Assembly (NCBI GenBank): GCA_963682175.1
Contig: OY821771.1
Coordinates: forward strand, 7,625,001-7,689,000
Direction: 5' to 3'
DNA length: 64,000 nucleotides
DNA from: Triglochin maritima
Lineage: Eukaryota > Streptophyta > Magnoliopsida > Alismatales > Juncaginaceae
Positions 21,519-33,950 of this stretch are shown here, in pieces. Every line of letters begins with the position of its first letter. The first letter of the stretch is position 1. The notes below the pieces were generated by a model. The model searched no databases. It was not told the origin of the DNA and was given only the letters and a program-made list of their open reading frames with translations. Position numbers and translations under genes: made by a program.

Positions 21519-24500
21519 CTAAGATGATGAATTTTTGACAACCCACTCAACCAAAGTCGCCACAGCAAATCCAGTCGCAGCTCGTTTCTTGTCATTCCAA
21601 ACAGGACCAGCCATATCTATGTGCATCCATTGCACCTTCTCATCGACAAACTGCAACAAAGAAAATAAATGCTGCAGTGAGATCCTATGCCAAAAGGTCA
21701 GTTTTATCGACTCATTACAATCCAAATGAGAACTTCGAACATTAGGAAGCAATCCGCTACCTGCTTCAGAAAAAGCGCAGCTGCAATGGAACCACCTGGC
21801 CGACCTCCTGTGTTAACCATATCAGCCACACCAGACTTCATGGTTTCCCAATAGCTTTCCTCTAACGGTAACCTCCAAAATTTCTCTCCCGTGACTTCGG
21901 ATGCATCTACAACCTCCTTAATTAGTTCGTCGTTGGGAGAGAAAACACCTGGATCAATGGATACACATCAGTACACTAAAATAGAGACTCTGACGAGGAT
22001 GATTCACGATTGAGCGCTATTCTGAAGGTCATTTCAGTTCAGAGAATTGCTGCCGAATGGACCAAAATAACATGATGCGTAGATGAAGTTTCAGCGTTGT
22101 AAAAGAAGTTACCTGCTATACTGGGGCCAAGTGCGATGATGCAGGCACCGGTTAGTGTTGCCAGATCTACTATCTGGAACCATGTGAAAGTATTAACTGA
22201 TAATAATTTATAACAATATTGCACCACAAAAAACCTAAAATGATCATTTTCTGTAGTGATCATCTAGCAGTATAAGACCACAAAATTCAAATTAAGTAAA
22301 GCTTAAAAAACTGGTGGTGCATGGACAAAGTTAAGAGTTACAACATCTTATTATGTATGATTGCAGGTAATTGCAAGGAAAAAGTATAATTTGATGCAGA
22401 CTACACAATATTTTAACAATATTGAGTATAATTACTAGTGACTTTCACTCTTTCTGTTCTACCAGAACTTTTGCAGATTCTATTGATCTATTCTGTTGGT
22501 TGTCATAGAAAATTCACAACATGCATGATACTGTAATGAAATATCAGTAATTTTCTTCTGGGTGGAAAATAATATAATTTTGGGGGAATGAAACATTTCA
22601 TATGGGATCATACCTTGTCAACACCTTGATTGCAAGCATACACCAAAGCATCTGCAAGTGTCAATCTGCCCTCAGCATCGGTGTTATTAACCTGCCAAAA
22701 CCAATAAAATGTTTTTTGGGGTAAAAACCTAATAAAATGTTGCATTACATAGCCAATATTAAAACTACCATTAAACTGTTTTCACTGATTTGAATCGAAG
22801 TTAGGAAATAGTGGAATAAAGGACTTGTGAAGATGAGCAAGAACAACTTTTCTGAAGATGTTCTCATGGAAACCAATCAAAGACTATTTTTTTTATTAAA
22901 GATTTTGTCAATGTTCCAAGGCAACAACAAAGACATGAACGCAAGAAAAATCGTTGCCTTAAAATATGTAGTTGATTCAGGAGTAGGATTTCAGATGTGA
23001 ATAATGTTAATATGCACACATATAAAAAGCTTTAGTCCTACAACCTCACATGGTTGCAGATTATGATTGGAAATTGACAAGTACAGACAGGAGACTTTTT
23101 TTTAGAATGGAAAAAAGTTTATTTAGATAGGAAAAAACCATTGTGATCCATATGTAGCCTTCAAGACAATGCACATGGAATCAAAATAATGTCATAAATA
23201 TAATCTCCTATACTTCCAAATTACGATCTCAATGAGAGAGTATCACGTCAACAAGCATCCTTTCAATTCAAAAGGGAAAATATTTTAGTAATTCACGGCA
23301 ATGATTCCTATTAACCATTAAGCATGTTAGCTGCCGATTTCCTACTAATGTTTGCTGGAGACAAAGCAAACCTCTGTTAAATTCCCCAAAGTGGCTCTGT
23401 TAAACTAGTATCATGCACTTGTGCGTGGCAGTCCCAGACCTCTACCACTGCACCTGCACCAAGTAATACCCTTCAATTTGACAATTTCTCTAAATTGAAA
23501 TTTTGCAACACAATCATGCTTTAATTCTCACCAGAACTACTTTTATATTTAAGGTTAATCTAACAGTCAGTTTATGCTTAACATTTCAGAAAAAAATATC
23601 ATATCAGATAGCACACTGCACACTCCAATGGGGAGTTTATGGTCATAACTCATAAGTGGGTGAAATAAGATAGAGGTTACCTCAATGGTCTTTCCATTTG
23701 AAGCAGTAACAACATCGCCAGGTCTCATGCCTGTACCACTAATCATATTTTCACAGGCCGCAACTATGAAATGTACCTGGAAAGAAAACCTTAGGATTGT
23801 TTAATGTAAAAATAAAAAAACTGATTTCGACACAAGTCTGAAGTCACCAACTTGTACAGATTCCAATTTCAACCATAAACAAGCATGGCTTACCTCTACT
23901 CCTGGAGGCTTAATTTGGCCGATGGCTTTTGCTGCACCAAAGGTAGCTGCAGAACCGCCCATGTCAAATTTCATGAGCTCAATCGAACAGCCAGGTCCAG
24001 TTTTAATATTATAGCCACCACTGAAAAAAGGCAATTAAAATTCTTAAAATTTTACATAGCATGTAGAAAAGTCATGTTTTAGAGAGTGGATGCTCTGACA
24101 GAAAAAACTTATTTTTTGTTGAACACCCAAGAACAAATCAAAAGGTCGAGATGGCAATCAAGAATACAGACCTGTCAAATGTTAAACCTTTTCCAACTAT
24201 TGCCAGCTTGGTTTTTGCATTGCCTCCAGGTGGTTTATAGCAGAGATGAATGAAATGGGGTGGATTGGAAGATGCAGCAGCAACACCAAGATAGGCACCC
24301 ATCTTCAATTCTTCGCATTGTTTCACATCTAGTATTTTTGCAGTAAAAACATCACTGTAAGCCGAAGCAACTTTGGAGGCCTCTTCCGCCAATACACCTA
24401 CATAAATCATCACAACATTAATATAATCAGAACACAAATGACGAAAGCAAGAATTGTAAATTACACTATGCGCCTTCAACTATGGAGCAAATAGCACTTT

Positions 24501-27062
24501 ATTCCCCCTAATTAACAAAAGTGAAAAATTACCCCTTCAGCACAGATTTTTATAACAATTTAGCCATGATGTTAAAACTTGATATTTTCTTTGATTTTAT
24601 ACTTTAAAACTGAAAATAAACAGTGTATTTACTACAACATACATTCCCTCTCTTTACCACATACGTAATGCTCAACTGAAGCGAGAAAATGGCACTATTT
24701 TGAACTCATCCCTAAACTCTTTTTAGGGAAAGTATTTTTTACTTTGTCTCTTTTTACATTGTCTCGTTACACTTATTAAAACATGGAAAGGGTTTTTTAC
24801 TTGCTAATTACATTACATTTATTTTGTGTTTAGATGTTAGTTAAAACTTAAGAGTAACAAAAAAAAATATAATTTAACCGAATATTAATAAGTAATAACA
24901 AAACAAGCACCTAACGCACTCAGAATGAGCCAAGTTTGAATATGCTTGGGTCCTTAAGAGAAATAAGCAAAATTTCTGAATTACAACCATGTGCTCAGCT
25001 TGTTCAGAGTTGAGTATGAGTTAGAAGCCAAAACTATCTATCTTGAGCTCAAGTGAGACATCAAGCATGATTTAAATTGACACAATCTATAACAATATAT
25101 AAATATATTAAGAATATCAAATCATCAAGCCACTAGCATGTGAGTCCACTATTCACCAAGGAAACAAATGCTTGCTCGTGCTTTTGGACATATTATGAGT
25201 CGAACCAAGACACAAATTGGCCGAAATCAAACCCATCTCGAGTGAGCAACTGAGCTCATGCGGAAGTTGACAGAATCACAAAAGTAGTTACTGATAGAGA
25301 AGTTTTAAGAGAACCAAATCACAAACCAGGAGTAAGCACGTTGGCTGGGGCATTTACAAGCTCCCTTCCAAAGATTACTCCAGAGCAGACATCAGTTGCA
25401 TATTTGAACTTCTGCTGAAGTTCAGATCCAGAACCCAAACCAATAATATCCAAAGATTTGAGTAGATGTTTCTTAAAACCAGACTTAAATCTGTTATCTT
25501 CATAAAGACCGAGCAAAGTTCCTGAGCAAGCCAAAAATAACGTACATTAAATAATAAAATATGTAGATAAGTTGTTAAGTCAAAATTATGAGCATATTAA
25601 TTACCATGGAAAATTAGAAGCACGTGACTAGAAAAGTTAACAACTTATTATTACCAAAATGATTTCTTGGGTGCAAAATTGATATTATCTTTGAAAACAA
25701 GCTAAAGGAAACTAACTCACAAATTAAAGTGGTATCAGATTATCTACTGATTTATCATAAATTCGGAACATACTATAATAATTAGTAATTACTAATAGAA
25801 CTCCTACCATAGTAACTGATATCCAAAATTACATCAAAACTTATCAACTTTTCTGGAAGAGAAATTCAGCAGATTTCCTATTACAAAATTAAAAGGTCAG
25901 CAGCTAATCAAAACAAAAAAGAAACTAAGAAGGCACTGGTCAACATGAAAACAGAAGAGAAAGTCAAAAATAAAAGTTCTTATTAACACCAATATTGAGG
26001 GACATTTTACAGATTTCAATGATTTTCCTTAGATCTGGACTTACATTTATCTTCAACAAGACAGCTTAAGTTCATATTAAATCCAAAAGGCAAAAGTAAA
26101 CCCATCAACCACCACCATTCAAAAGCCAGACCTAAGAAAAGCTAACCTGACACTAAAGAGTAAGCAGCATTAAGCTTGGATTCCAAAGAAAACCTTTCAG
26201 GAGATGCAATAAGCACAGCTGCTTTGCTAGCTTGAGAAGCTTTGGCAACAGAAGCAGTAGCCTCTCCGAGGCCTCTATATGCATAGGTTGCAGAAGACGG
26301 TGAGCATTGCCCAAGACCAATCAAAGCCAGCCGTTTAAAACCCAATCCGGACAATCTAAGAACCGACGATTGCCCACATTTCCCAGCGAATTCCTCCTCG
26401 GACAAGGCTTCGGCCAACAAACCACCAAGCTTCTCATCTAGACTCTTCAAGATAGAATTCTCAAATTTGGAGGTGGAGTCCTTAGACACGTCCTTCTCCG
26501 ACACTGCAACAGCAAGTACATCCCCGTACCATTCAGCGAAATTAACATCTATTGCAGAGAAAAAGATCTGCAAGCAAAACAACAAAATTAACACAGATCA
26601 ACACTACTAAATCATGATAGGAAGAAAATAGAGTGCTGATAAACCTCATCAGGATTATATAAATTAGACACAAGACACACAAATATCTGATCCATCTGTG
26701 ATCCAATCTGATCCATGAAATTGACATCAAGATAGATAACACATCATCAACGTCGAACAAAGACATCACAATTTCCGCAGAAAAACAAGATCAAGTCGAC
26801 CTTTACTCACAAAAACACAGTCCCTACACTAAAACCCTACAAAAATCGCATCTTTGGAGAAATCCAGAAAACCTAAAACCCAATTCCTTCAACGGACCCC
26901 AAAAACAAGCGAAAGATCGAATCTTTGAGGAGTTCCATCGAGAAACTCCATCAGAACAACAACAGAACATGTTTTTTTCTTTCATGGGAGGAGGACGAGA
27001 ACCTGAGGTGGGTCGATGGTGTTGGGCTTGGTGAGCCCTAGAGTGGTCGTTTGGGACGCCAT
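21519..27062 (-). CDS. LAP1: Leucine aminopeptidase, M17 family, cytosolic type, 10 exons, 527 aa
   Basis: Exons (minus): 27062-27003, 26567-26147, 25521-25327, 24397-24172, 24020-23894, 23776-23681, 22691-22614, 22173-22113, 21948-21761, 21650-21519. All are GT-AG and give one 528-codon frame. It removes N-terminal residues, preferably Leu, from peptides and dipeptides, as a metal-dependent hexamer. All expected metal and catalytic residues are present: Lys295 and Asp300 in GKGLTFDSGG, Lys307, Asp320 in KFDMGG, and NTDAEGRL at 378-385 (Asp380, Glu382, Arg384), the M17 signature. The N-terminus ([15 protein letters not shown]) is short with no obvious plastid transit peptide, resembling the cytosolic Arabidopsis LAP1 type rather than plastid LAPs. 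The symbol is by similarity. The 3' end faces the PLD-like gene 1.1 kb away. No disruption is seen. Confidence 0.93.
24475..24560. repeat. MITE-like fragment in LAP intron 3
   Basis: CACTTTATTCCCCCTAATTA ... ATTACCCCTTCAG resembles the arms of the 'gggtaattac...ccctgaactatg' class of elements seen at 30575 and 37929. It is a single partial arm with no termini, in the intron between LAP exons 3 and 4. Confidence 0.3.
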
Positions 27063-27401
27063 GAGGACGACTGCAGCAATTCTGGTCTGGTGAAGAGAGG
27101 GATCAGAAGATAGAACAGCACTTCGGTTTTGGTTTTCGCTTGGGAATTACTAAACTGTCGTCCGTTTTTTTCCTTAAATCGTCTTAATTAACATCTTACA
27201 CTTCACAATCGATTTAACGCTGGTTTCGTCGATCTCTTAAACTAAGACTTCTATCTCGGTATTTCTCACTATACTAGTACCAAAATCACGAAAATGTATG
27301 ACGAAACGCCTGAATCCAGTGAAGTAAGTCAAACCAAAAAAAATAAATTTGAGATAGACGTCCTAGCCAAACGCCCTTCCCCTATGTGGTGGGTCTGACC
27401 T

Positions 27402-27427
27402 GGACGCTCCCCATGGGGGAGGCGTCC
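27402..27427. other. GGACGC...GCGTCC hairpin
   Basis: A 26-bp near-perfect inverted repeat: arms GGACGC and GCGTCC enclose CTCCCC/GGGGGAG. Similar GACGCC/GGCGTC-rich hairpins occur at 29050-29110 and 50315-50365. It borders the FAR1-like fragment. Confidence 0.6.
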
Positions 27428-27534
27428 TAGCTAGATACTTTTTTTTTAATATGTTGTGTTATTTCAACTTATTTCAAGGTATGTTGCAAAGTTTTCTGTG
27501 GTGATGAGATATATTACAGTGAGTTTTTTGTAAA

Positions 27535-27962
27535 TAGGCAGATATTTGAAACAATCGATGACGCGAACAAATGGACGAAACAAGTTGTTATTGGATCTGG
27601 ATTTTTTTTGGTAGTATCATTCTACAAAACACAAACAGATAATCAGATTAATTGTTATCTGAGATGCGATCGCAGAAATGAAATCAGTTCTCGGGATATG
27701 GATATTGCAATACGGAAGAACACGAAAAAAAAAGGATTGCGGGTGTCGTTTTTTGATAAAAGTTGTCGAGCGACGAGACTGTGATGGATGGGTCGTAGTT
27801 TCTAATATTACTCATGGCCAGCACAACCACAGACTTGTAGTTTATCCAGAGGGTCAACGGCAGATCAACGGTCTTAGTTCTGCGGTTAAGAAAATTGTTC
27901 GTGGGATGACTGAGGCACAAACGAAGCCATGTAATGTAGAACATGTCATGCCTGAGCACTGA
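27535..27962 (+). pseudogene. FAR1/MULE-type transposase, N-terminal fragment
   Basis: The translation gives the FAR1/MULE N-terminal DNA-binding region: SGFFLVVSFYKTQTDNQ, then CYLRCDRRN, then CGCRFLIKVVERRDC, then W-x-V-x-N-x-T-H-G-Q-H-N-H (a WRKY/GCM1-like Cys-Cys-His-His zinc site). A frame shift in the A run near 27724-27733 breaks it, and the sequence stops at a junction (~27960) where minus-strand PMD sequence begins. No catalytic domain remains. It complements, but does not overlap, the C-terminal FAR1 piece at 77-1270. Confidence 0.8.
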
Positions 27963-28769
27963 CCAAACGACCTTCAACAGGAATGCGCAAGATATGGAAC
28001 ACGTCATGCAACATGATCGTCATCTCTCCGAAAGGCAGGTAGAAAGTGTTAGTGTCAGGCTGTCACCGCTCCACAAACGCAGATATTAATGACATGTCAA
28101 TGTAGGGGAACATACTAGAAGGCAAGTGACACAATCCGCTATCAGTAAGGGTCCTGATGCAGTCATCACTCAAAACTGAGCGTCAACCTTGCAATGTAGA
28201 TAATGCTCTGTGCCGATTATGACACTTCAGAACCTTCCGATTCTCGCCCTCCCAAATGCGCCTGGCGATGTAACCCCCGTAACTAGGAATGACGTTCTCA
28301 CCTAAAAGACCACTGGACATCACAGCAGTCACAATCCAAGAATCGTCCACAACTCTCCTCTTCTTTTGAGTTCGGACATCTACAATGCACAACCTCGAAT
28401 CACTAGTCATAAACCTACCACCTCTACCCTTTCGAATCACTCACTCAACAGTAGAAGAACTACCATGTCGCCCCCGTCCTCTACCATACTCCCCTGACCT
28501 CTCCTCTTCCAACTGGCCTCCATCGTCACTCTCGTCGTCGTCACTCTCCACCTGATCTGAAACATCCTCATCATTGAAGGAATCCTCTTGTGTTTGACGA
28601 AGACGTAAACTCTCTCTCTCTCTTAACCGAAGCAGATATGTCATGTCTACGTGGATGACGAGGAGCTGAATCATTATCTAACCTATATACAACGTGTAAG
28701 GGAACAGATTTCCCTATTCCTCCACGGTAGCCCGATGACTATTAATTCAATTTCATAAATAAAATTTCG

Positions 28770-29015
28770 TTAAAGGATTTAAATTACTAAATTTACAAAT
28801 TGATCAATCAATAAAACTAATTATGATCAATTACTTAATTGAACTAATTAATCAATCAATGTAACTAATTATAACAATTATAATAACTAATCAATTTAAC
28901 TAACAATTATAACTAATTATTAACTTAATAATCAATTTAACTAACAATTATAACTAATTATTCAATTTAACTAATTATAATAATTTAATTAACTAATTAA
29001 TCAATTTAACTAACA
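28770..29015. repeat. AT-rich degenerate repeat
   Basis: About 245 bases of ACTAATTATAACAATTATAA and AATCAATTTAACTAAC strings in the intron of the PMD remnant. Almost no G or C. Confidence 0.8.
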
Positions 29016-29040
29016 ATTAAAATTTTATTTTATTTCATTA

Positions 29041-29112
29041 AAAAAGGCACTTGCCGGAGACGCCCACACCTTCAGGGGGTGTCTGCAGCAGACGCCCTCC
29101 CCTTCAGGGGGC
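29041..29112. repeat. GACGCC / CCTTCAGGGGG repeat
   Basis: Two to three ~30-bp units (GACGCCCACACCTTCAGGGG, GACGCCCTCCCCTTCAGGGG, GACGCCCCCTCC) in the same intron; each can form a short GC hairpin. Confidence 0.7.
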
Positions 29113-29216
29113 TCCCGTGGACGCCCCCTCCATTTTATTTTATTTAACTTAAAATAAATGAGAATTTTTACCTGATTCGAGTGCGTCCGCTGACTCATTC
29201 CTGGCCTCTGAGACAT

Positions 29217-31027
29217 TGTTTTTGATGAATTTTAGGAAGATGAAGTGAGAGTGATGATTGGAGAGTGAATTGAAGAGATATATAAGTAGAAATGAGAGAA
29301 GGACAAGATGGAAATTCAGACGGACGATTTTAAGTAATTTATGGGCGACGTTGAGTAGTTCAATTTCGTTTCTGTGTTTTTTTCTCTTTTTTTGCCAAAT
29401 TCTGAGAATATTATGGATCCAGTCATTCACACTCCGAAATTTTTATTATAAAAAAATTCGGAAATTAAAAATTTAGGCAAAAGAGGCGAGGGATTTCACA
29501 ATATAATCCCCTCGGACAAGACCAACATGGTCTGAGGCGGAGTCCTCACCCCTCGGGTCTCCCTAGCCTGATGGGTGCTCACAAATTTACCCCACGCGAA
29601 CAAGCCACTTCCCCCCTCCGCCGAACCAAACCCACCCCCCACCTCCTCCGATCAAAAACCCCCACCCTGCGGACTTCCCAGTTTCGGGGCGTGAAAGAAA
29701 AATCCGGCTCACCCAGGTAAATTTTTTTCCATTATGTAGTCCGTTTTTTAAGAATGAGTAGAATTAATATGTAGTTGTAGTTAAAAATAGGTGATTGTTG
29801 AAATATGATTTTTTTTAAAAATTTTACTTTTACATTACTTTTATGTTTAAATATTCCCTTTGATTATGTTTACGTTTATAATTCTAATTACAACAATGTT
29901 TGTGCATTTTATCGTTAATATAACATGTAATTGAATATAATAATTTTGATTGGGCTTAGATGCAAAAAAAATTGTTATAAAACCAACAAAAGTGGGACCT
30001 ACACGTAGGTATAAATATTATTTTTATTATTTTAGTTTTAAGTTAATGCAATTTTTATTTAAGTTGATGTATGTATTTTTTTTTAAATTATGAACATTAC
30101 AAAAAAAATGTTACATTTAATGGAAAAAAATTATTCCATGAAAAGTTTTTTGGCATGACAAATTTGGGTAGTGGGTATCCGTTTCCAAACGAACCTGGTC
30201 TTAACGACGCAATCGACGGGGAGTCTACTTTCTCACTCCTCGGCATAGTAAATTGCATGTTTAGATTGAATGACGTTGTCGCAAATGTAAGTACCAACAC
30301 AAATCATATTAAGTTAATTTGACATGATATTTGAATTAAATAAATTTTTTGGTTGTGTAATTTGACAAAATATTTTAAGTTAATTTGGATTGTCGAGTGC
30401 ATCGTCTTTTTATTCCATTTCACGACAGTTGTAGTCAGGCACTAAAGGTTTTGGGACTGTATCAGCTTTCTTAGATAAAGCATACAAAGACGGACCCCAA
30501 CCTGATAAGTGCCAGTTGTGGAGTGTTGGCATTCTGAGACTCACAATTTTCACTTGTTCAATACAATTTTTTGGGTAAATTACAAATTATCTCCTTGAAT
30601 TATGCCCTAGTTCACTTAATTCGAGTAAATTATACTTTGTCCTCCTCAAGTATAGTATACAACACTTCAACATTTTAAACTTTCAAACATCACGTTCACA
30701 TCTTCTTAAACTTTGGTTGTATAACACTTTCTTTTCATCATACAATTATTATTTTTTCAATATAATTATCATTTTTTTCATATTGTTTGTCAAATATATT
30801 GATAATTGATCTTTACGGTAAATTCAAATCAACTGTCTGATTTGATTCAAAATCATGTCGATTAGATAACAATCAGGGCCAAATTTGAACGAATTACAAT
30901 TTGATATGAAGTTTGTTATAAAGATATATTAGAATTATGTTAGGCAATAAGGAAAATAATACAAAAAAATTAATGATAAATATTTAAAACTAATAATTTT
31001 ACGATGGAGAATGAGTCAAAGTGGTAC
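29217..31027. other. Unassigned intergenic DNA
   Basis: 29217-29290 is promoter-like for the PMD remnant. 29490-29720 is GC-rich without a known gene. 30160-30300 has a short open stretch (GYPFPNEPGLNDAIDGES) followed by GTAAGT that could be an exon remnant of unknown type. 30570-30660 resembles one arm of the GGGTTAATTACA MITE class. The rest is AT-rich. Confidence 0.35.
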
Positions 31028-31754
31028 AAATCTGTAACGTCCTGAAACACAACGGAAAATTTAAAATTTCAAACACAATCAACACAAGGATTAAAACCCC
31101 AAAAAAGATCAGGAACACCACTCATAAATAACCAAGATGTGCACTATAATACATCAGAGTTGTCAAAAGGTACGACTACATCAATACGAGGAATATATAA
31201 ATACTGGTAGTCATACAACCTAAGAAAAATACGAATGAGGATCCGATCCCAACGTGCCCTCGTCCTCGGTCACCACCTACCAAATCCCACTGCGGTCCTC
31301 AAAAGAAAAATAATACTACAATGCATGAATTTCCAGAAGGAAATCCCGTATACCAAGCTCACCTATATGCATGCTCAAAATACCGGAATGAACCTATCAT
31401 ACTAGTGACATGTCAATATACAATGCAATAGTACAATAAAATGAACCTATCATACTAGTGACATCTCATGTCATCAACAGTAAGAAACAATTCCCCTCCA
31501 AGGGTAACACAGGACATCAGTCCCACAATCATCACCGGATCTCCCTCGGAGACCTACCGTAGGCACATACGGTCTTACAGACAGTACGCAACGCACCTCA
31601 CACATGGCTACAATAATCACGGGGTTCGGTGAGGGGTGTCCGCACTTCCGCGTCATAAGAATCAAATATGAATCATCGTGGTCATCACCACACCGACGGG
31701 GCCATCGCCCAGGTCGGTCCATCAATCACTCAGTATGTGCCCAACTGAGCTGTC

Positions 31755-31900
31755 ATGCCGGAACAACATCGACAACATCCTTGCCAAAACAACATCGGCG
31801 ACATACTCGTCGGAACAACATCGGTCGAGTCAAACATTACGTCTAGCACAACATCAGACGATACAACATACGTCTGGCCCAACATCGGATGGTTCCAGAC
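31755..31900. repeat. AACAACATCGG repeats in LTR copy 2
   Basis: At least seven copies of AACATCGG / AACAACATCGR at 18-35 bp spacing, in the region corresponding to the CATCATCGGCAGTCC stretch of LTR copy 1, which has CCACACAGG repeats instead. Confidence 0.75.
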
Positions 31901-32199
31901 CGAAGTCTGTTAGGTCATCATGCTCTGTGAGCCGTGCATCATCATGCAATGTGATCCGCGATCCCTCAGGTCTATTACTCTAAATACTAGTCAAGTAAAA
32001 CATATACTACGCCACAGTCCATAACACAGATGTGGCACACCCCAAATATCCACACTCTTCCACATGACGGTCCATTGGCAGGCACGAGCAACGCACCCAC
32101 CGACACCCGCAAAATGGGTTTCCGTGGACAAAGTTGACACTAAATAAGGGCAGGAACCAAGGGTGATACTTGCAACCAAGTCCAACAGCTCTGTCAAGC

Positions 32200-32400
32200 A
32201 ATCAGTCCAGAAAGTTGTCCAGAAACACGTCCAGAAATCTATCCATAAACACATCCAGAAACACTGTCTAGAAGTATGTCCACGTTGTCCAGAAACTCTG
32301 TCCCCGCTGTCCAGAAAGTCTGTCCACTCTGTCCAGAAAGTCTGTCCACGCTGTCCAGAAAGTTTGTCCACGTCCACGCAGTCCAGCAATGTTGTCTCTC
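32200..32400. repeat. TCCAGAAA arrays in LTR copy 2
   Basis: Two adjoining arrays: ~12-bp units TCCAGAAANNNN (32208-32270), then ~22-bp units CTGTCCAGAAAGTCTGTCCA (32285-32390). They occupy the slot that holds the GGTCGACCG array in LTR copy 1. The flanks on both sides (GTTTCCGTGGACA left, CGAGGTCTCCAACCTCC right) are shared. Confidence 0.9.
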
Positions 32401-32949
32401 CTTCCAACACTCCTCACAAAACTCGGTCACCCTTGCACGGACAGCTGGCTAGCCCAACGTCCGGCAGGGACCGACCACTCCGGCGGCCCACCAACCGCCG
32501 CGTCGCTGGCGAGGTCTCCAACCTCCGGCGACAAGCCAAACCTCACACACCACGGTGTGAGCAAAACTAATGCAACTATTGAACTTGGCATACATCTAAG
32601 ATGACGGAACTCGTCGGAGCCTCGCTCACGCTACGTCACCTCCGATCAACAAACCTTCGAACGTCCCCTTCCCTGCGTCGATCTCCACGCGCGTCAAGCC
32701 TCAGGAACAAATTCGCCACCACCCACCGGAGCACCCGCAACCTCCTCTGGTTCGCCGGAAAAGAGAGAAGGAAAGTGAGAGAGATGAGTGCTTGGAGTGA
32801 GAAGGGAGAGAAAATGAAGATGAAGAAGAAGAATGAAGAAGGAAACGTTGGTTTCGTTTCAACTTCACCACTCCCAACACCCCACCATCACTCTACTCCA
32901 TGCTTTCATCACATCACCACCCCAAGAAGGGTCAAGATCTCACAAAATC

Positions 32950-33950
32950 AATGTTAAAAAAAAGGTGTGTAAGTTATGCTGTGATTTCCCCCCTCAGATT
33001 ATAGGGGTTTTCCACGTAAATCTTTTTGTTCTTGGTTTGTGGTCCAAACTTTTAGATCATCTGTAACCATGACCTCCACGATCTGGTCATGAGCTTTCGT
33101 TTTCATTCACATAAGCTTTCTTTCTCATCCACATCAGTTTTCTCACTTCTCAACTCACTTTATTCTATTTCTTTCACTATTTACCTTTTAACCACAACAC
33201 ATCTCTCTTCCCCATATTATTTTGGGGTTGATTTTGGAAAAAAATTCTAAAAAATCCAAATAATTAGAAAACTTATTTTCAAAAAAAATATTCAAACTAA
33301 TTTAAAAAAAATCAAAAAAAAATTTGCCTTTAAATCCGTGCCCAAACTTACGACCCCAACGACCTGGTCGTCCACGACCGGGTTGTTGCCCCCGTTGGGG
33401 AGGTGACGACCTGGTCGACCCGGTCGTCGGGTCGTCCCGTTTATTCCCTCGTTAACTTTTGCTCTTACGTGGATTTGCGTTCCTACATGGTTAATGTATT
33501 TTAGGTGACTGAAACAGATTCGTTGATGCCCGAATCCCTGACAAAAGAAATTATATTAAATCCATTTGGCGTGAAGTGAAGGATTGCTTTTATTCTTAAC
33601 AAATCCTACTCGTAAACCGAAGAGAGAGCAATCAGAGCATTCATTTCACGTTCGTGAAATAGTTGAGCTTTTTCTTCAGAGCTTTTATTCTGAAGGGAGA
33701 ACATTTTTAATGAGAATGAAAAAAAGCACTCGAATCATTTCGATCTGTACAATTCCAACATAAAAAACAGAAGTTGTACGATGTAAAAAGAATTTGTATA
33801 TGGAAACATTGATGAAGGAAAAAAAAATACGAACCGAGATTCTCACTAAAATGTAAGAGGTAACTTAGTTAAGTGCAATCTGAACAACTCTTTAATTCAG
33901 CTTTACAAGAAGCATATCTAATTAAGCGAATGTGCCTCCGAAAAATGAAT
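32950..33950. other. Intergenic with CGACC-rich palindromic patch
   Basis: No gene seen. 33350-33440 contains repeated ACGACCTGGTCG / ACGACCGGGTTG / CGACCCGGTCG motifs, another short-palindrome patch. 33860-33950 is the expected 3' UTR side of the chorismate mutase gene. Confidence 0.4.

Larger units (their letters stand above)
27963..29216 (-). pseudogene. Plant mobile domain gene remnant
   Basis: Minus-strand exon 1 is 29216-29172 (MSQRPGMSQRTHSNQ, then donor CAG|GTAAAA), with TATATA about 65 bp upstream at ~29280. An intron of ~490 bp is followed (acceptor TATATAG, ~28685) by an exon running to ~27963. It encodes an acidic Asp/Glu/Ser stretch and the start of a PMD of the 'serine/threonine phosphatase 7 long form' type (HRALSTLQG ... 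GLCHLPSS ... FVER ... TFYLPFGEMTIMLHDVF ... LRIPVEG). The exon keeps one frame with three TGA codons (28441, 28183, ~28047), at least two at expected Trp positions. It is truncated on its 3' side where it meets the FAR1-like fragment. Confidence 0.75.
31033..32944 (-). mobile_element. Solo LTR of family L (copy 2)
   Basis: 1912 bp, TGTAACGTCC ... GATCTCACA, flanked by a perfect 5-bp target duplication AAATC (31028-31032 and 32945-32949). No internal region or primer site is present, so it is a solo LTR. It is collinear with LTR copy 1 (11036-13380) except for its repeat cassettes. No coding frame is present. Confidence 0.88.

Noticed and set aside
29149..29430. Minus-strand 93-codon frame upstream of the PMD remnant
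   Set aside because: Covers the predicted promoter (TATATA) and 5' UTR. The real first exon is the short MSQRPGMSQ piece in another frame.
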